DNA of 64,000 nucleotides from Solirubrobacter sp963792915 (GTDB taxonomy: Bacteria > Actinomycetota > Thermoleophilia > Solirubrobacterales > Solirubrobacteraceae): contig CAWBYD010000009.1 of NCBI GenBank assembly GCA_963792915.1, positions 1 to 64,000 on the forward strand. The letters are read 5' to 3'. Positions 1-6,955 of this stretch are shown one piece after another; within the stretch, counting starts at the first letter, position 1; every line of letters begins with the position of its first letter. Position numbers and translations under genes: made by a program. The notes below the pieces were generated by a model. It made no database searches and was not told where the DNA came from. It saw nothing but the letters and a program-made list of their open reading frames with translations.

Positions 1-2
1 GC

Positions 3-554
3 GCCATCCGCATGTTCCTGCGCCCGGCCGGACTCTCCGGCCGGCTGCTCGGGCGCGGGACCGGGGTCGTGTTCTCGCTCCTCCAGCGCGTCACCGGCGT
101 GGACCTCCTGCGCGACCTCTCGGTGTTCTTCCGGGCGCTGGGCGGGATGATCGACGGGTTCAGCGAACGCGCCGAGCGCGTCGCGGCGCTGCTGTCGGAC
201 CCGGAGACGACGTTCCTCATCATCACTGCCCCGCGCCACGATCCGGTCGAGGAGGCGATCTACTTCCATCGCAAGCTGCGCGAGGCCGGGATGCCGTTCG
301 GCGGCCTGGTGATCAACCGCGTGCACGAGGCGCCGGCCGCGGACCCGATCCCCCCCGAGCTCGGCGTCGCGCTGACCGCGCGCGTCGAGGCGTCGGTGCG
401 CGAGCTCGCCGCGCTCGCCGAGCGCGACGCGGCCAACGTGCGGCGGCTGCGCAGCGCGCTCGGCGACCCGCCGGCGCTCATCGTCCCCGAGCTCGAGGAC
501 GATGTGCACGACGTCGACGGTCTCGCGCGGATCCGCGCGCACCTCTTCGACTAG
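3..554 (+). CDS. ArsA/GET3-like ATPase, C-terminal part (5' end outside window)
   Basis: The frame is open to the window edge, so the N-terminal P-loop half is missing. The visible part carries the pattern of ArsA-type anion-pump/GET3-like ATPases: a region ending TTFLIITAPRHDPVEEAIYF, then a helix and LVINRVHE, matching the VxxPE...EAxxFxxxL...VxNRV block that follows the switch regions in this family. It ends with a short acidic tail at a TAG stop. Actinobacterial ArsA-like proteins often come as adjacent pairs with unclear cargo. Whether this one handles metalloids or membrane proteins cannot be read here. The family call rests on the C-terminal third only. Confidence 0.7.
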   Translation, partial: AIRMFLRPAGLSGRLLGRGTGVVFSLLQRVTGVDLLRDLSVFFRALGGMIDGFSERAERVAALLSDPETTFLIITAPRHDPVEEAIYFHRKLREAGMPFGGLVINRVHEAPAADPIPPELGVALTARVEASVRELAALAERDAANVRRLRSALGDPPALIVPELEDDVHDVDGLARIRAHLFD

Positions 555-570
555 GGGTTCGTTGAGGAAT

Positions 571-583
571 GGTCGGTCCGACC
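571..583. repeat. 13-bp inverted repeat after the ArsA-like gene
   Basis: GGTCGG-T-CCGACC is a perfect 6-bp inverted repeat around one base, 17 bp after the stop of the ArsA-like gene. It is too short for a strong terminator and could be a protein site. I see nothing else in the 162-bp gap to the next gene. Confidence 0.3.
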
Positions 584-716
584 GATGTGGCGCAGCCGTG
601 GATGCCTCGGGCCGCACGCGCCGCGAAGGCGTGCCTCTGGCACGTCGAGCTGCGTGGGTGGCGCGAGGCGCCGCGGATGTGCCGCAGCGGGCGTACCGGA
701 ATTCTTCAACGGGCCC

Positions 717-1943
717 CTAGGCGGGCTGCTCGACCAGCAGTTCGTCGGCGACGCGGCGCAGTCCGGGATCGAGGTGGCCGCAGAGCACGTCGCGCAGCAC
801 GGCGCGCAGGCACCCGCCCAGCTCGCAGACCAGCGCCTCGACCTCCGGCGCGGTGGGCACGCGCCCCGCCATCGCCGCGCGCTCGAGTGCGATCGTGTCG
901 CTCATGCGTTGCGTCAGCGCGGGACGCTCGTGCGCCTCGGCGCAGATCGCCGCGAGCCGCTCGGCCACGGCGTCGTAGCCGGTGTCGGCGAACAGCGCGC
1001 GGGCGGCGAGCAGCCAGTCCGACAGGGCCTCGACGGCGCCGCCGCGCTCGCACCCGAGCTCGAAGCGCCGCAGGGCCCACGCCAGCTCGCCGGCACGCGG
1101 CGTCCGGCGCGCCACGAGCCCGCAGAACGCGCGCAACGCGTCCTCTTCGTCGGCGGGCAGCAGGCAGTCGCCGCTCGGGCGGCGCAGGCCGCCGGCGAGC
1201 GGGACGGCGAGCCACGCGCTACCGTCGGTGCGCGCCCAGGCGGTCGGCCCCAGCGAGGGCTCGGCGTCGTCCCACAGGCGCAGCGCGGTCTGCAGCCGGC
1301 GCAGCCGGCGCCCGGCCGACTCCAGCGCGCGGCCCCCGCCGTCACGGCTCTCCAGGGCGAGCACGGCGACCGTGCCGAGCGGGTCCTCCACGAGCCCGGC
1401 GGGCGCCTGCGCGAGCGTCGACGCGCGGACGAGCGACAGCCCCTCACCGAGCGGCACCTCGTCGGACTCGATCACGAGGCCGTCGACCGGCGTCAGCACG
1501 ACCGACAGCTCGCAGCCCGTGTACGCCGCTTCCTCGAGGTCGTCGAACGCGGCCCGGAAGCGCTCGGCGTCGAACACGAAGTCCGTCACCTCGGCCCACT
1601 GCGCGGCGAGGAAGGTCTGGAGCGCGGAGTCGGCGAGCGCCCGCGGATCGCCGCCGGGCGCCCGGCGCCCGTGGGCGCGCAAGTACGCCGCGAGGTCCGG
1701 CAGCGCCGCGAGCCCCTGCACGGCCGCGGGGTAGGACGGAAGGCGCGCGAGCAGCCCGACCCGCTGGGCGATGAACCGCCCCGGCAGCGGGCGGTAGCAA
1801 TACAGCGGCGAGGTGGCACGTCCCGAGCCGGCCGTGTCGAGCTCGAACGGAACCTCGGCGCCGCCCGCCACCTCTTCGGCAAGTTGCCACGCAGCTTCCT
1901 GAACGAAGGCCGCCAGTGAGTCGTGCAGCGCCCGGTTGTGCAT
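717..1943 (-). CDS. Uncharacterised protein, possible HEPN-like C-terminus
   Basis: This is a soluble 408-residue protein if the ATG at 1943 (MHNRALHDS) is used. The frame stays open 50 residues upstream, but that stretch is Arg/Pro/Ala-rich like non-coding GC-rich DNA. The N-terminal half has alternating hydrophobic pattern and acidic loops. The last ~130 residues are helical, with the order LSDWLLAARALF, RLAAICAE, ERAAMAG and LRAVLRDVL. That order loosely resembles Apea-like HEPN proteins, but the Rx4-6H RNase signature is not evident. No signal peptide or membrane segment is seen. It is transcribed away from HxlR and shares no operon with neighbours. Function is unknown. Confidence 0.55.
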   Translation of the reverse strand: MHNRALHDSLAAFVQEAAWQLAEEVAGGAEVPFELDTAGSGRATSPLYCYRPLPGRFIAQRVGLLARLPSYPAAVQGLAALPDLAAYLRAHGRRAPGGDPRALADSALQTFLAAQWAEVTDFVFDAERFRAAFDDLEEAAYTGCELSVVLTPVDGLVIESDEVPLGEGLSLVRASTLAQAPAGLVEDPLGTVAVLALESRDGGGRALESAGRRLRRLQTALRLWDDAEPSLGPTAWARTDGSAWLAVPLAGGLRRPSGDCLLPADEEDALRAFCGLVARRTPRAGELAWALRRFELGCERGGAVEALSDWLLAARALFADTGYDAVAERLAAICAEAHERPALTQRMSDTIALERAAMAGRVPTAPEVEALVCELGGCLRAVLRDVLCGHLDPGLRRVADELLVEQPA

Positions 1944-2083
1944 GCGCCGCCGTTTCGCCGCACGCAGACGCCCTCCTGCCCGGAGCACGCGCAATTGCAG
2001 CAGTCGTGCCGGACGGAACCGCGCGGGGGCGCCCGCCCCCGCGACGGGGCGAGGGCGCGCGATGCGGCGCGGGGGAGCACAGC

Positions 2084-2100
2084 CGCCCCGCAAGGGGGCG
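2084..2100 (-). terminator. Possible terminator hairpin after the HxlR gene
   Basis: CGCCCC-GCAAG-GGGGCG forms a 6-bp GC stem just beyond the stop of the HxlR gene on the minus strand. There is no clear T-run. The rest of the 165-bp gap (1944-2108) is very GC-rich and holds nothing else I can name. Confidence 0.3.
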
Positions 2101-2108
2101 AGGCCGCG

Positions 2109-2462
2109 CTAGGCGGCGACGGGTTCGGCCTCGGAGGTCTCGGCGCAGGTGCCGGACGCTCCGAGCCACTCGGCGCCATACGTGCGCATCGAGTCGATGA
2201 TCGGGACGAGCGCGCGCCCCTTCTCGGTCAGCGCGTACTCGACGCGCGGCGGCACCTCGGGGTACGTGCGCCGGTGCACGATGCCCTCCTCCTCGAGCGC
2301 GCGCAGGCGCAGCGAGAGCGTGCGCGGCGAGATGCCGCCGAGCGAGCGCTCGAGCTCGCAGAAGCGCGAGCGCCCCTCCGCCAGGTCACGCACGATCAGG
2401 AGCGTCCACTTGCCGCAGACGATCTCGGCGGTGCGGCACACGGGGCAGTCGGGATCAGGCAT
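2109..2462 (-). CDS. HxlR-family (DUF24) winged-helix regulator
   Basis: The 117-residue winged-helix protein has the HxlR hallmarks: an N-terminal Cys-Pro pair (C6, with C9 and C16 nearby), GKWTLLIVRDL, then FCELERSLGGISPRTLSLRLRAL as the recognition region and the wing VEYALTEKGRAL. Several HxlR proteins (YodB, HypR) sense electrophiles or disulfide stress through the N-terminal Cys, and C6 is placed for that. The ATG start is preceded at 9 nt by TAGAAT and no Shine-Dalgarno sequence. A perfect 9-bp inverted repeat lies 20-42 bp upstream, which suggests autoregulation. The C-terminus is short and acidic, with no extra domain. Confidence 0.9.
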   Translation of the reverse strand: MPDPDCPVCRTAEIVCGKWTLLIVRDLAEGRSRFCELERSLGGISPRTLSLRLRALEEEGIVHRRTYPEVPPRVEYALTEKGRALVPIIDSMRTYGAEWLGASGTCAETSEAEPVAA

Positions 2463-2471
2463 CGCTCCGCC

Positions 2472-2477
2472 ATTCTA
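2472..2477 (-). promoter_or_regulatory. -10 hexamer TAGAAT of the HxlR gene
   Basis: TAGAAT on the minus strand lies 9 nt before the ATG at 2462. A transcript from it would have almost no leader. The operator at 2482-2504 covers its upstream flank. Confidence 0.5.
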
Positions 2478-2481
2478 CCGC

Positions 2482-2504
2482 GATACTTCACGAACTGAAG
2501 TATC
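2482..2504. promoter_or_regulatory. Probable HxlR operator
   Basis: GATACTTCA-N5-TGAAGTATC is a perfect 9-bp inverted repeat in the 53-bp gap between the htrA-like stop and the HxlR start, overlapping the -10/-35 spacer. The ACTT...AAGT core also occurs in the palindrome at 3415-3431 beside the second HxlR gene. Confidence 0.7.
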
Positions 2505-2515
2505 CGCGCCCCTGC

Positions 2516-3397
2516 CTACACCTTCACGTCGACGTCGCGCTCCTCGGTTCCGCGCACGACGCGCAGAACCAGGGCCTCGCCGGCGTCGAGCGCGTCGAAG
2601 AGATCGTCGGTGGACGCGAGCGGCTTCCCGTTGGCCGCGACGAGGAGATCGCCCGGCTCGAGCCCGGCCCGTGCCGCGCGGGAGTCCTCGGCGACGCCGC
2701 GGACCAGCAACCCGTCACGCTCCGGCAGACCGACCGCCGCGCGCATGCGGCGCGCCGCGCGCGGGTGCGCCAGCGCGACGCCGAGCCGCGGGCGCTCGGT
2801 GCTCTGTCCGCTGGCGAGCGCGTCGACGCGCCGCCGGAGCACGTCATCGGCGGGAACCGCGAGGATCAGCCCACCCTCGCGCCGGACGGCATTGAGCCCG
2901 AGCAGGCGCCCGTCCGGGTCCACGAGCGGGCCACCGGACGAGCCGCGCGGCAGCGGCGCGCTGTGCTCGATCGACCCGGGGATCCGCCGTCCGCGCGGGC
3001 CGCGGAACGACCGCCCGGTCGCGCTGACCAGCCCGAACGTGACGCGCAGCCCGTGCCCGCCCGGGTTGGCCAGCGCCAGCACCGGCGACCCGATCGAGAC
3101 GGCCGGGGCGTCCGCCGGCCACGCCACCGGCTCGACGTCGCCCGTGTCGACCTCGATCACGGCGACGTCGAGGTCGGCGTCGGCGCCGGCGACGCGGCCC
3201 GTCTCCGTCCGCCCGTCCGCGAACGTCACGGTCACCTCGTCGGAACGGACCACATGCGCGGCAGTCAGGACACGGCCGGACGCGACGACGACGCCGGACC
3301 CCCGCGACCAGCCGCGACCGAGACCGACGACGGCCGGCCCGACCCGCTCGGCGGCACCGGCGACGGACTGCTGGATGGCTTCAAGAACCGGGTTCAT
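2516..3397 (-). CDS. HtrA/DegP-like serine protease with PDZ domain, no membrane anchor
   Basis: A chymotrypsin-fold protease occupies residues ~15-195, with the triad readable as His48 (TAAHVV), Asp77 (ADLDVAV) and Ser154 (RGSSGGPLVD). One PDZ domain follows at ~205-290 (RLGVAL...GLEPGDLLVAANGKPL). Unlike typical actinobacterial HtrA/PepD proteins, it has no signal peptide or transmembrane helix: the protein starts MNPVLEAIQQ. It is therefore either cytoplasmic or exported by an unseen route. It lies between two HxlR regulators, with a palindrome 18 bp upstream of its ATG, so stress-linked control is likely. The GSSGG variant keeps the catalytic Ser. Confidence 0.9.
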   Translation of the reverse strand: MNPVLEAIQQSVAGAAERVGPAVVGLGRGWSRGSGVVVASGRVLTAAHVVRSDEVTVTFADGRTETGRVAGADADLDVAVIEVDTGDVEPVAWPADAPAVSIGSPVLALANPGGHGLRVTFGLVSATGRSFRGPRGRRIPGSIEHSAPLPRGSSGGPLVDPDGRLLGLNAVRREGGLILAVPADDVLRRRVDALASGQSTERPRLGVALAHPRAARRMRAAVGLPERDGLLVRGVAEDSRAARAGLEPGDLLVAANGKPLASTDDLFDALDAGEALVLRVVRGTEERDVDVKV

Positions 3398-3414
3398 GGC
3401 TTCGCTCCGTAGTC

Positions 3415-3431
3415 ACTTGCAACTTGCAAGT
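3415..3431. promoter_or_regulatory. Probable HxlR operator, htrA-like/HxlR divergent promoter
   Basis: ACTTGCAA-C-TTGCAAGT is a perfect 17-bp palindrome in the 73-bp divergent gap. It sits 4 bp upstream of a TACGGA hexamer that is 8 nt before the htrA-like ATG, so it covers that gene's -35 area, and it lies upstream of the rightward promoter. Confidence 0.7.
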
Positions 3432-3458
3432 CGCACGGTATCAGAGACGCGCCCGCGG

Positions 3459-3464
3459 TACGCT
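3459..3464 (+). promoter_or_regulatory. -10 hexamer TACGCT of the second HxlR gene
   Basis: TACGCT ends 6 nt before the GTG at 3471 and no Shine-Dalgarno sequence is seen. This spacing fits a leaderless transcript and supports the GTG over the longer in-frame extension. Confidence 0.45.
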
Positions 3465-3470
3465 CAGCCG

Positions 3471-3902
3471 GTGAAGCGCCGCCGTATCGCCTCGCCCGCC
3501 GGCCCGCTGGCCGACGCGCTGCTGCGCGTGGGCGACCGCTGGACGCTGCTGATCGTCGCGGCGCTGCTGGTCGGGCCGAAGCGCTTCAACGAACTGCACG
3601 AGGAGCTGGACGGGATCGCGCCGAACGTTCTGAGCGCGCGGCTGAAGGCGCTCACCGAGCAGGCGCTGGTCGTCGCGCAGCCGTATTCCGAGCGCCCGCC
3701 GCGCTTCACCTACGAACTCAGCGAGTCCGGCCGCGAGCTCGCCGGCGCCCTGCGGCTGCTGGCCGACTGGGGCGCGCGCACGGGCAGCGGCGAGCCGTAT
3801 CGCCACGAGGCGTGCGGCTCCCCGCTGGAGGCGCGCTGGTGGTGCCCGACGTGCGAGCTCGTCGTCGACGATCCCGAGGACGACGACGTCGTGTACGTAT
3901 GA
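3471..3902 (+). CDS. HxlR-type regulator with C-terminal zinc-knuckle-like tail
   Basis: The winged-helix domain spans residues ~8-95 (DALLRVGDRWTLLIVAALL, RFNELHEELDGIAPNVLSARLKAL, FTYELSESGREL). The classic N-terminal Cys of HxlR is absent. Instead, a C-terminal extension carries H112, C115, C125 and C128 in a HxxC...CPTC arrangement, which could bind zinc, followed by an acidic tail. The GTG at 3471 is chosen because the domain begins there; the frame is open further upstream but that part antisenses the htrA-like gene. It is transcribed divergently from the htrA-like gene across the palindrome at 3415-3431, its likely operator. Confidence 0.85.
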   Translation: MKRRRIASPAGPLADALLRVGDRWTLLIVAALLVGPKRFNELHEELDGIAPNVLSARLKALTEQALVVAQPYSERPPRFTYELSESGRELAGALRLLADWGARTGSGEPYRHEACGSPLEARWWCPTCELVVDDPEDDDVVYV

Positions 3903-3905
3903 GCG

Positions 3906-4622
3906 TCAGCCGCTGAGCAGCGACCCCAGCCCGCCGGACTGCTGCTGGCCGCCCTGCGACTGCGCCGCCTCGACCCGACCCTCCGACGGCTGCACGAGCA
4001 CCCAGCCCTGGCCCGAGAACGACATCTGGACCGACTCGCCGGAGCCGCGGCCGATCAGGTTCTTCATCTTGAAGTCCGTCCGGATGCCGGTGCTGACCCC
4101 GGAGGACCACGTCACGACGGCCTGCGCGTCGGCGAACGTCGGCGCCGCCGCGACGTTGAGCAGCACCGGCGGCCCGTCGGTGTTGATCGCCACCCAGCCG
4201 GTGCCCCGCAGCGACATGTTGTACAGGCCGCCGCCCATCATCCCGCTGGCGCCCTCGACGCGCCGGATGTCCCAGTCGATCCCCGAGTCGAACGCCAGCA
4301 GGTTCGGCCCGTTGACCGTGATGAAGTCGTTCTCGAGATAGAGCAGATGGATGTCCTGGGCGCGCTCGGCGAGGAACACCTCGCCGCTGCCCGTGACCTT
4401 CATCAGCTCGATCCCCTCGCCGGTCACGGCCTTCTTGAGCATCCGTCCGAGCCCGCCCGAGCCGGCGTGCTCGAACGTCACGTCACCCTGATAGGCGACC
4501 ATCGAGCCCAGCTTGGCCTGGACCGTGACCGAGTTCAGCCGGACCTTCAAGAGCTTCGAATTCTGCAGTGCGAAGGCGTCCTGCGATTGCGTCTCGTTGA
4601 ACTGCGCGAGCGTGGTCTGCAT
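3906..4622 (-). CDS. AIM24-family protein
   Basis: The 238-residue beta-rich protein matches AIM24 (formerly DUF124). Markers are SKLLKVRLN, a G-rich central part with the loop GLGRMLKKAVTGEG, then LAFDSGIDWDIRR, GLYNMSLRGTGWVAI and MSFSGQGWVLVQPSE near the C-terminus. The bacterial role is unknown; yeast AIM24 affects mitochondrial inner-membrane organisation. There is no signal peptide. A Gln/Gly-rich tail ends at LSG. It starts 33 bp downstream of pilT on the same strand, so the two probably form an operon. It converges with the upstream HxlR gene, with only 3 bp between the two stop codons. Confidence 0.85.
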   Translation of the reverse strand: MQTTLAQFNETQSQDAFALQNSKLLKVRLNSVTVQAKLGSMVAYQGDVTFEHAGSGGLGRMLKKAVTGEGIELMKVTGSGEVFLAERAQDIHLLYLENDFITVNGPNLLAFDSGIDWDIRRVEGASGMMGGGLYNMSLRGTGWVAINTDGPPVLLNVAAAPTFADAQAVVTWSSGVSTGIRTDFKMKNLIGRGSGESVQMSFSGQGWVLVQPSEGRVEAAQSQGGQQQSGGLGSLLSG

Positions 4623-4655
4623 GGCGCGACAGCCTCGCGGCCGCCGCGCTCATCG

Positions 4656-5882
4656 TCAACTCAGTACCGGACGCCCCGGCGGTGGCGCCGACGGCGGCGG
4701 ACCGGACGGAGCGGGCGTGAAGCCGGCCTGCATCGGCGGCGCGGACTCCGCTGCCGTCTCCGGCTCGGGAGCCGGCGCGGGCGGGCGGTTCTGACCGCGC
4801 GGACCTTCGGCGGCGACCATCAGCTTGAAGTCGTGCGGCGACGTCGCGGTGCGCATCGCCTCCTCGTAGGAGACACGGCCGGCCTGCAGGTGGCGCAGCA
4901 GGTGCTGATCGAACGTCTGCATGCCGTAATAGCCGCCCTCGGCGACGACCTCGGGGAGCTGGCCGGTCAGCTTCGGGTCCAGGATCATGTCGTGGACGCG
5001 GCCGGTCATGACCATGATCTCGCAGCACGCGACGCGGCCGTGGCCGTCGGCGGTCTTGACGAGCCGCTGGGAGACGATGCCCTTCAGCGTGCCGGCGATC
5101 ATCGCGCGTGCCTGCTGCTGCTGATGGGGCGGGAAGAAGTCGATGATGCGGTTGACGGTCTCGGACGCATCGACCGTGTGCAGCGTCGAGAGCACCAGGT
5201 GCCCGGTCTCCGCCGCCGACAGCGCCGTGTGCACGGTCTCCTCGTCGCGCATCTCGCCGACGAGGATCACGTCAGGGTCCTGGCGCAGCACGCGCCGCAG
5301 CGCGCGCTTGAAGGACGCGGTGTCCTGCCCGACCTCGCGCTGGTTGATGATGCAGTTGCGGTCGCGGTGCAGGAACTCGATCGGGTCCTCGATCGTGACG
5401 ATGTGCTTCTGCATCGTCCGGTTCATGTGGTCGATCATCGCCGCCAGCGTGGTCGACTTGCCCGAACCCGTGGTGCCGGTCAGCAGGATGATCCCGCGCT
5501 CCTGGTTGGCGAGCTCGGTGACCGCCTCGGGCAGCCCCAGCTCGTCGACCGACTTGATCGTGACCGGGATCGCGCGCATGACGATCGAGATCGAGCCGCG
5601 CTGCATGAACGCGTTGACGCGGAAGCGCCCCAGGCCCTCGACGGAGTGCGAGAAGTCGACTTCGTTCTCGGCCTCGAACTCGCCGATCTTCTCGGGGTCG
5701 ATCAGCATCTGCTGCAAGGCGGAGCGGGTGTCCTCGGGGAACAGCCGCTCGGTGCCCTGGATCGGCTCCAGGTGGCCGTGCAGGCGGATGAGGGGATACG
5801 ACGGAACCTTCAGGTGGAGGTCTGAGCCCTCAGCCGCGATCAGGTAGCGCAGCGCGTGATCGAGATCGAATGCCATCGACAT
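4656..5882 (-). CDS. pilT: PilT-type pilus retraction ATPase
   Basis: A secretion-superfamily ATPase of 408 residues. The N-terminal PAS-like domain (residues ~1-105) contains SDLHLKV. The core has Walker A GTTGSGKST, the Asp box around IEDPIEF, Walker B VILVGEMRDEET and the His box LVLSTLHTVDA. These are the marks of PilT/PilU, hexameric motors that disassemble type IV pili at the inner membrane. The last ~45 residues are a Pro/Ala/Gly-rich tail absent from typical PilT. Two ATGs near the start (residues 1 and 3) are equivalent; GAAAG precedes the first. No pilin or assembly genes are nearby, so partners lie elsewhere. Confidence 0.93.
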   Translation of the reverse strand: MSMAFDLDHALRYLIAAEGSDLHLKVPSYPLIRLHGHLEPIQGTERLFPEDTRSALQQMLIDPEKIGEFEAENEVDFSHSVEGLGRFRVNAFMQRGSISIVMRAIPVTIKSVDELGLPEAVTELANQERGIILLTGTTGSGKSTTLAAMIDHMNRTMQKHIVTIEDPIEFLHRDRNCIINQREVGQDTASFKRALRRVLRQDPDVILVGEMRDEETVHTALSAAETGHLVLSTLHTVDASETVNRIIDFFPPHQQQQARAMIAGTLKGIVSQRLVKTADGHGRVACCEIMVMTGRVHDMILDPKLTGQLPEVVAEGGYYGMQTFDQHLLRHLQAGRVSYEEAMRTATSPHDFKLMVAAEGPRGQNRPPAPAPEPETAAESAPPMQAGFTPAPSGPPPSAPPPGRPVLS

Positions 5883-5885
5883 CTT

Positions 5886-6386
5886 TCATCGGCGCTCTCC
5901 CGAGAGGCCTTGAGCGGGTCGTAGCCGCCGCCCGCCGACTTCGGACATCGCGCCGCGCGCGTCGAGCGCCGCCAGCAGCGCCCGCGCCGCCGAACGCACC
6001 GTGCGCTGCCCCAGTGCCTGGCTCAATTCGGCGTTGATCGCCGCCCGGATGTCGCGGGCGGCCTGGACGGCGGCGAGCCCGCGCGCGGTCAGCCCGATGC
6101 GCCGGACGCGCGCGTCTGTCCGATCCGGCGCCCGCTCGACGTACCCGAGCCGCTCCAGCTCGCCGGCGGACTTGGACACCGCCTGCGACGTCACGCCCAG
6201 GTTCGCCGCCACCTCGCCGACCGGCCGCGGGCCGTCGACCAGCTGCTGGAACAGGAAGCCGTGCGAGTAGCGGAGGTCCGGATGCTCCGCGTGCAAGCGC
6301 TCGAGCATGTCCGCGTTGAGCCGCTCGGCCAGGAGCTGGACCCAGAGCACGAGGTCGTTGTCCTGCAACCCGAGTTGTGTAACCAT
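5886..6386 (-). CDS. MarR-family regulator
   Basis: A 166-residue MarR-type winged helix beginning MVTQLGLQDNDLVLWVQLLAERL. The recognition segment is VGEVAANLGVTSQAVSKSAGEL and the wing is RTDARVRRIGLTARG. A Trp/Leu-rich dimerisation helix sits at the N-terminus, and an Arg-rich tail follows residue ~150. The longer reading frame is rejected because its first 40 residues antisense the neighbour. Its ATG lies only 6 bp from the ATG of the divergent SnoaL-like gene, so the two promoters must reach into each other's coding sequence. TATCAT lies 6 nt before this ATG. The regulator probably controls the pair. Confidence 0.88.
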   Translation of the reverse strand: MVTQLGLQDNDLVLWVQLLAERLNADMLERLHAEHPDLRYSHGFLFQQLVDGPRPVGEVAANLGVTSQAVSKSAGELERLGYVERAPDRTDARVRRIGLTARGLAAVQAARDIRAAINAELSQALGQRTVRSAARALLAALDARGAMSEVGGRRLRPAQGLSGERR

Positions 6387-6392
6387 AGTTTC

Positions 6393-6761
6393 ATGATACT
6401 CGACGACTTCTTCGCCGCCGTGCAGACGTTCGACGCCGACGCGCTCGCGGCCCTCGTCCATCCGGACGCGGAGATCACCGAGCTGCCGAACCTGATCAAC
6501 ACGCACGGCACGGTGCGCGACTGCGAGGCGGCACGAGCCGCCTTCGAGCGCGGCAAGGGCCTGCTCTCACGCCAGTCCTACGAGCTCCACGAGCACCTCG
6601 TCGACGGCGACCGGATCGCCGGGCGCGCGACCTGGCGCGGCACGCTCGCAGCGACCGGTCAGGAACTCACGGCGCACATCGCGACCTTCACCCAGGTGCG
6701 TGACGGCCTGATCTACCGCCACGCCACCTACGACTGCTACGAGCCCCTCAAGGTCGGATGA
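6393..6761 (+). CDS. SnoaL-like / NTF2-fold protein
   Basis: A 122-residue single-domain protein with the alpha+beta cone pattern of SnoaL-like proteins: MILDDFFAAVQTFDADALAALVHPDAEITELPN at the N-terminus (helix, then HPD turn), W and G positions in the central strands, and YRHATYDCYEPL at the end. The family includes small-ligand isomerases and many proteins of unknown role, so no substrate can be named. The start codon is 6 bp from the divergent MarR gene, whose product is its likely regulator. The last codons and stop (AAGGTCGGATGA) recur in the 42-bp tandem repeat that follows. Confidence 0.8.
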   Translation: MILDDFFAAVQTFDADALAALVHPDAEITELPNLINTHGTVRDCEAARAAFERGKGLLSRQSYELHEHLVDGDRIAGRATWRGTLAATGQELTAHIATFTQVRDGLIYRHATYDCYEPLKVG

Positions 6762-6780
6762 CCGGGACGACGTCCGCCCG

Positions 6781-6948
6781 TTAAGGTCGGATGATCGGGG
6801 TGGGGCGGAGGGGATGTCCCCCTTAACCTCGGATGATCGGGGTGGGGCGGAGGGGATGTCCCCCTTAACCTCGGATGATCGGGGTGGGGCGGAGGGGATG
6901 TCCCCCTTAACCTCGGATGATCGGAGTGGGGCGGAGGGGACGTCCGCC
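6781..6948. repeat. Four tandem copies of a 42-bp unit
   Basis: Units start at 6781, 6823, 6865 and 6907, each opening TTAA(G/C)(G/C)TCGGATGATCGG and closing in a GAGGGG-ATGTC-CCCCTT hairpin. The middle copies are identical, while the first and last carry substitutions. A degenerate half-unit begins inside the SnoaL-like gene at ~6748, so the repeat seems seeded by that gene's 3' end. The block fills the gap between the SnoaL-like stop and the sigma-factor stop. No spacers exist, so it is not CRISPR. The serial hairpins could act as a terminator or transcript barrier between convergent genes. Confidence 0.9.
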
Positions 6949-6955
6949 TTGATCT

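Noticed and set aside
4347..5825. A 492-codon plus-strand frame opposite AIM24/pilT
   Set aside because: Shadow of the pilT coding strand; no signal, domain or start context.
6781..6948. 42-bp repeats as a CRISPR array or as a coding repeat
   Set aside because: Units are contiguous with no spacers and no cas genes. The small frames reading through them have no plausible start or domain.
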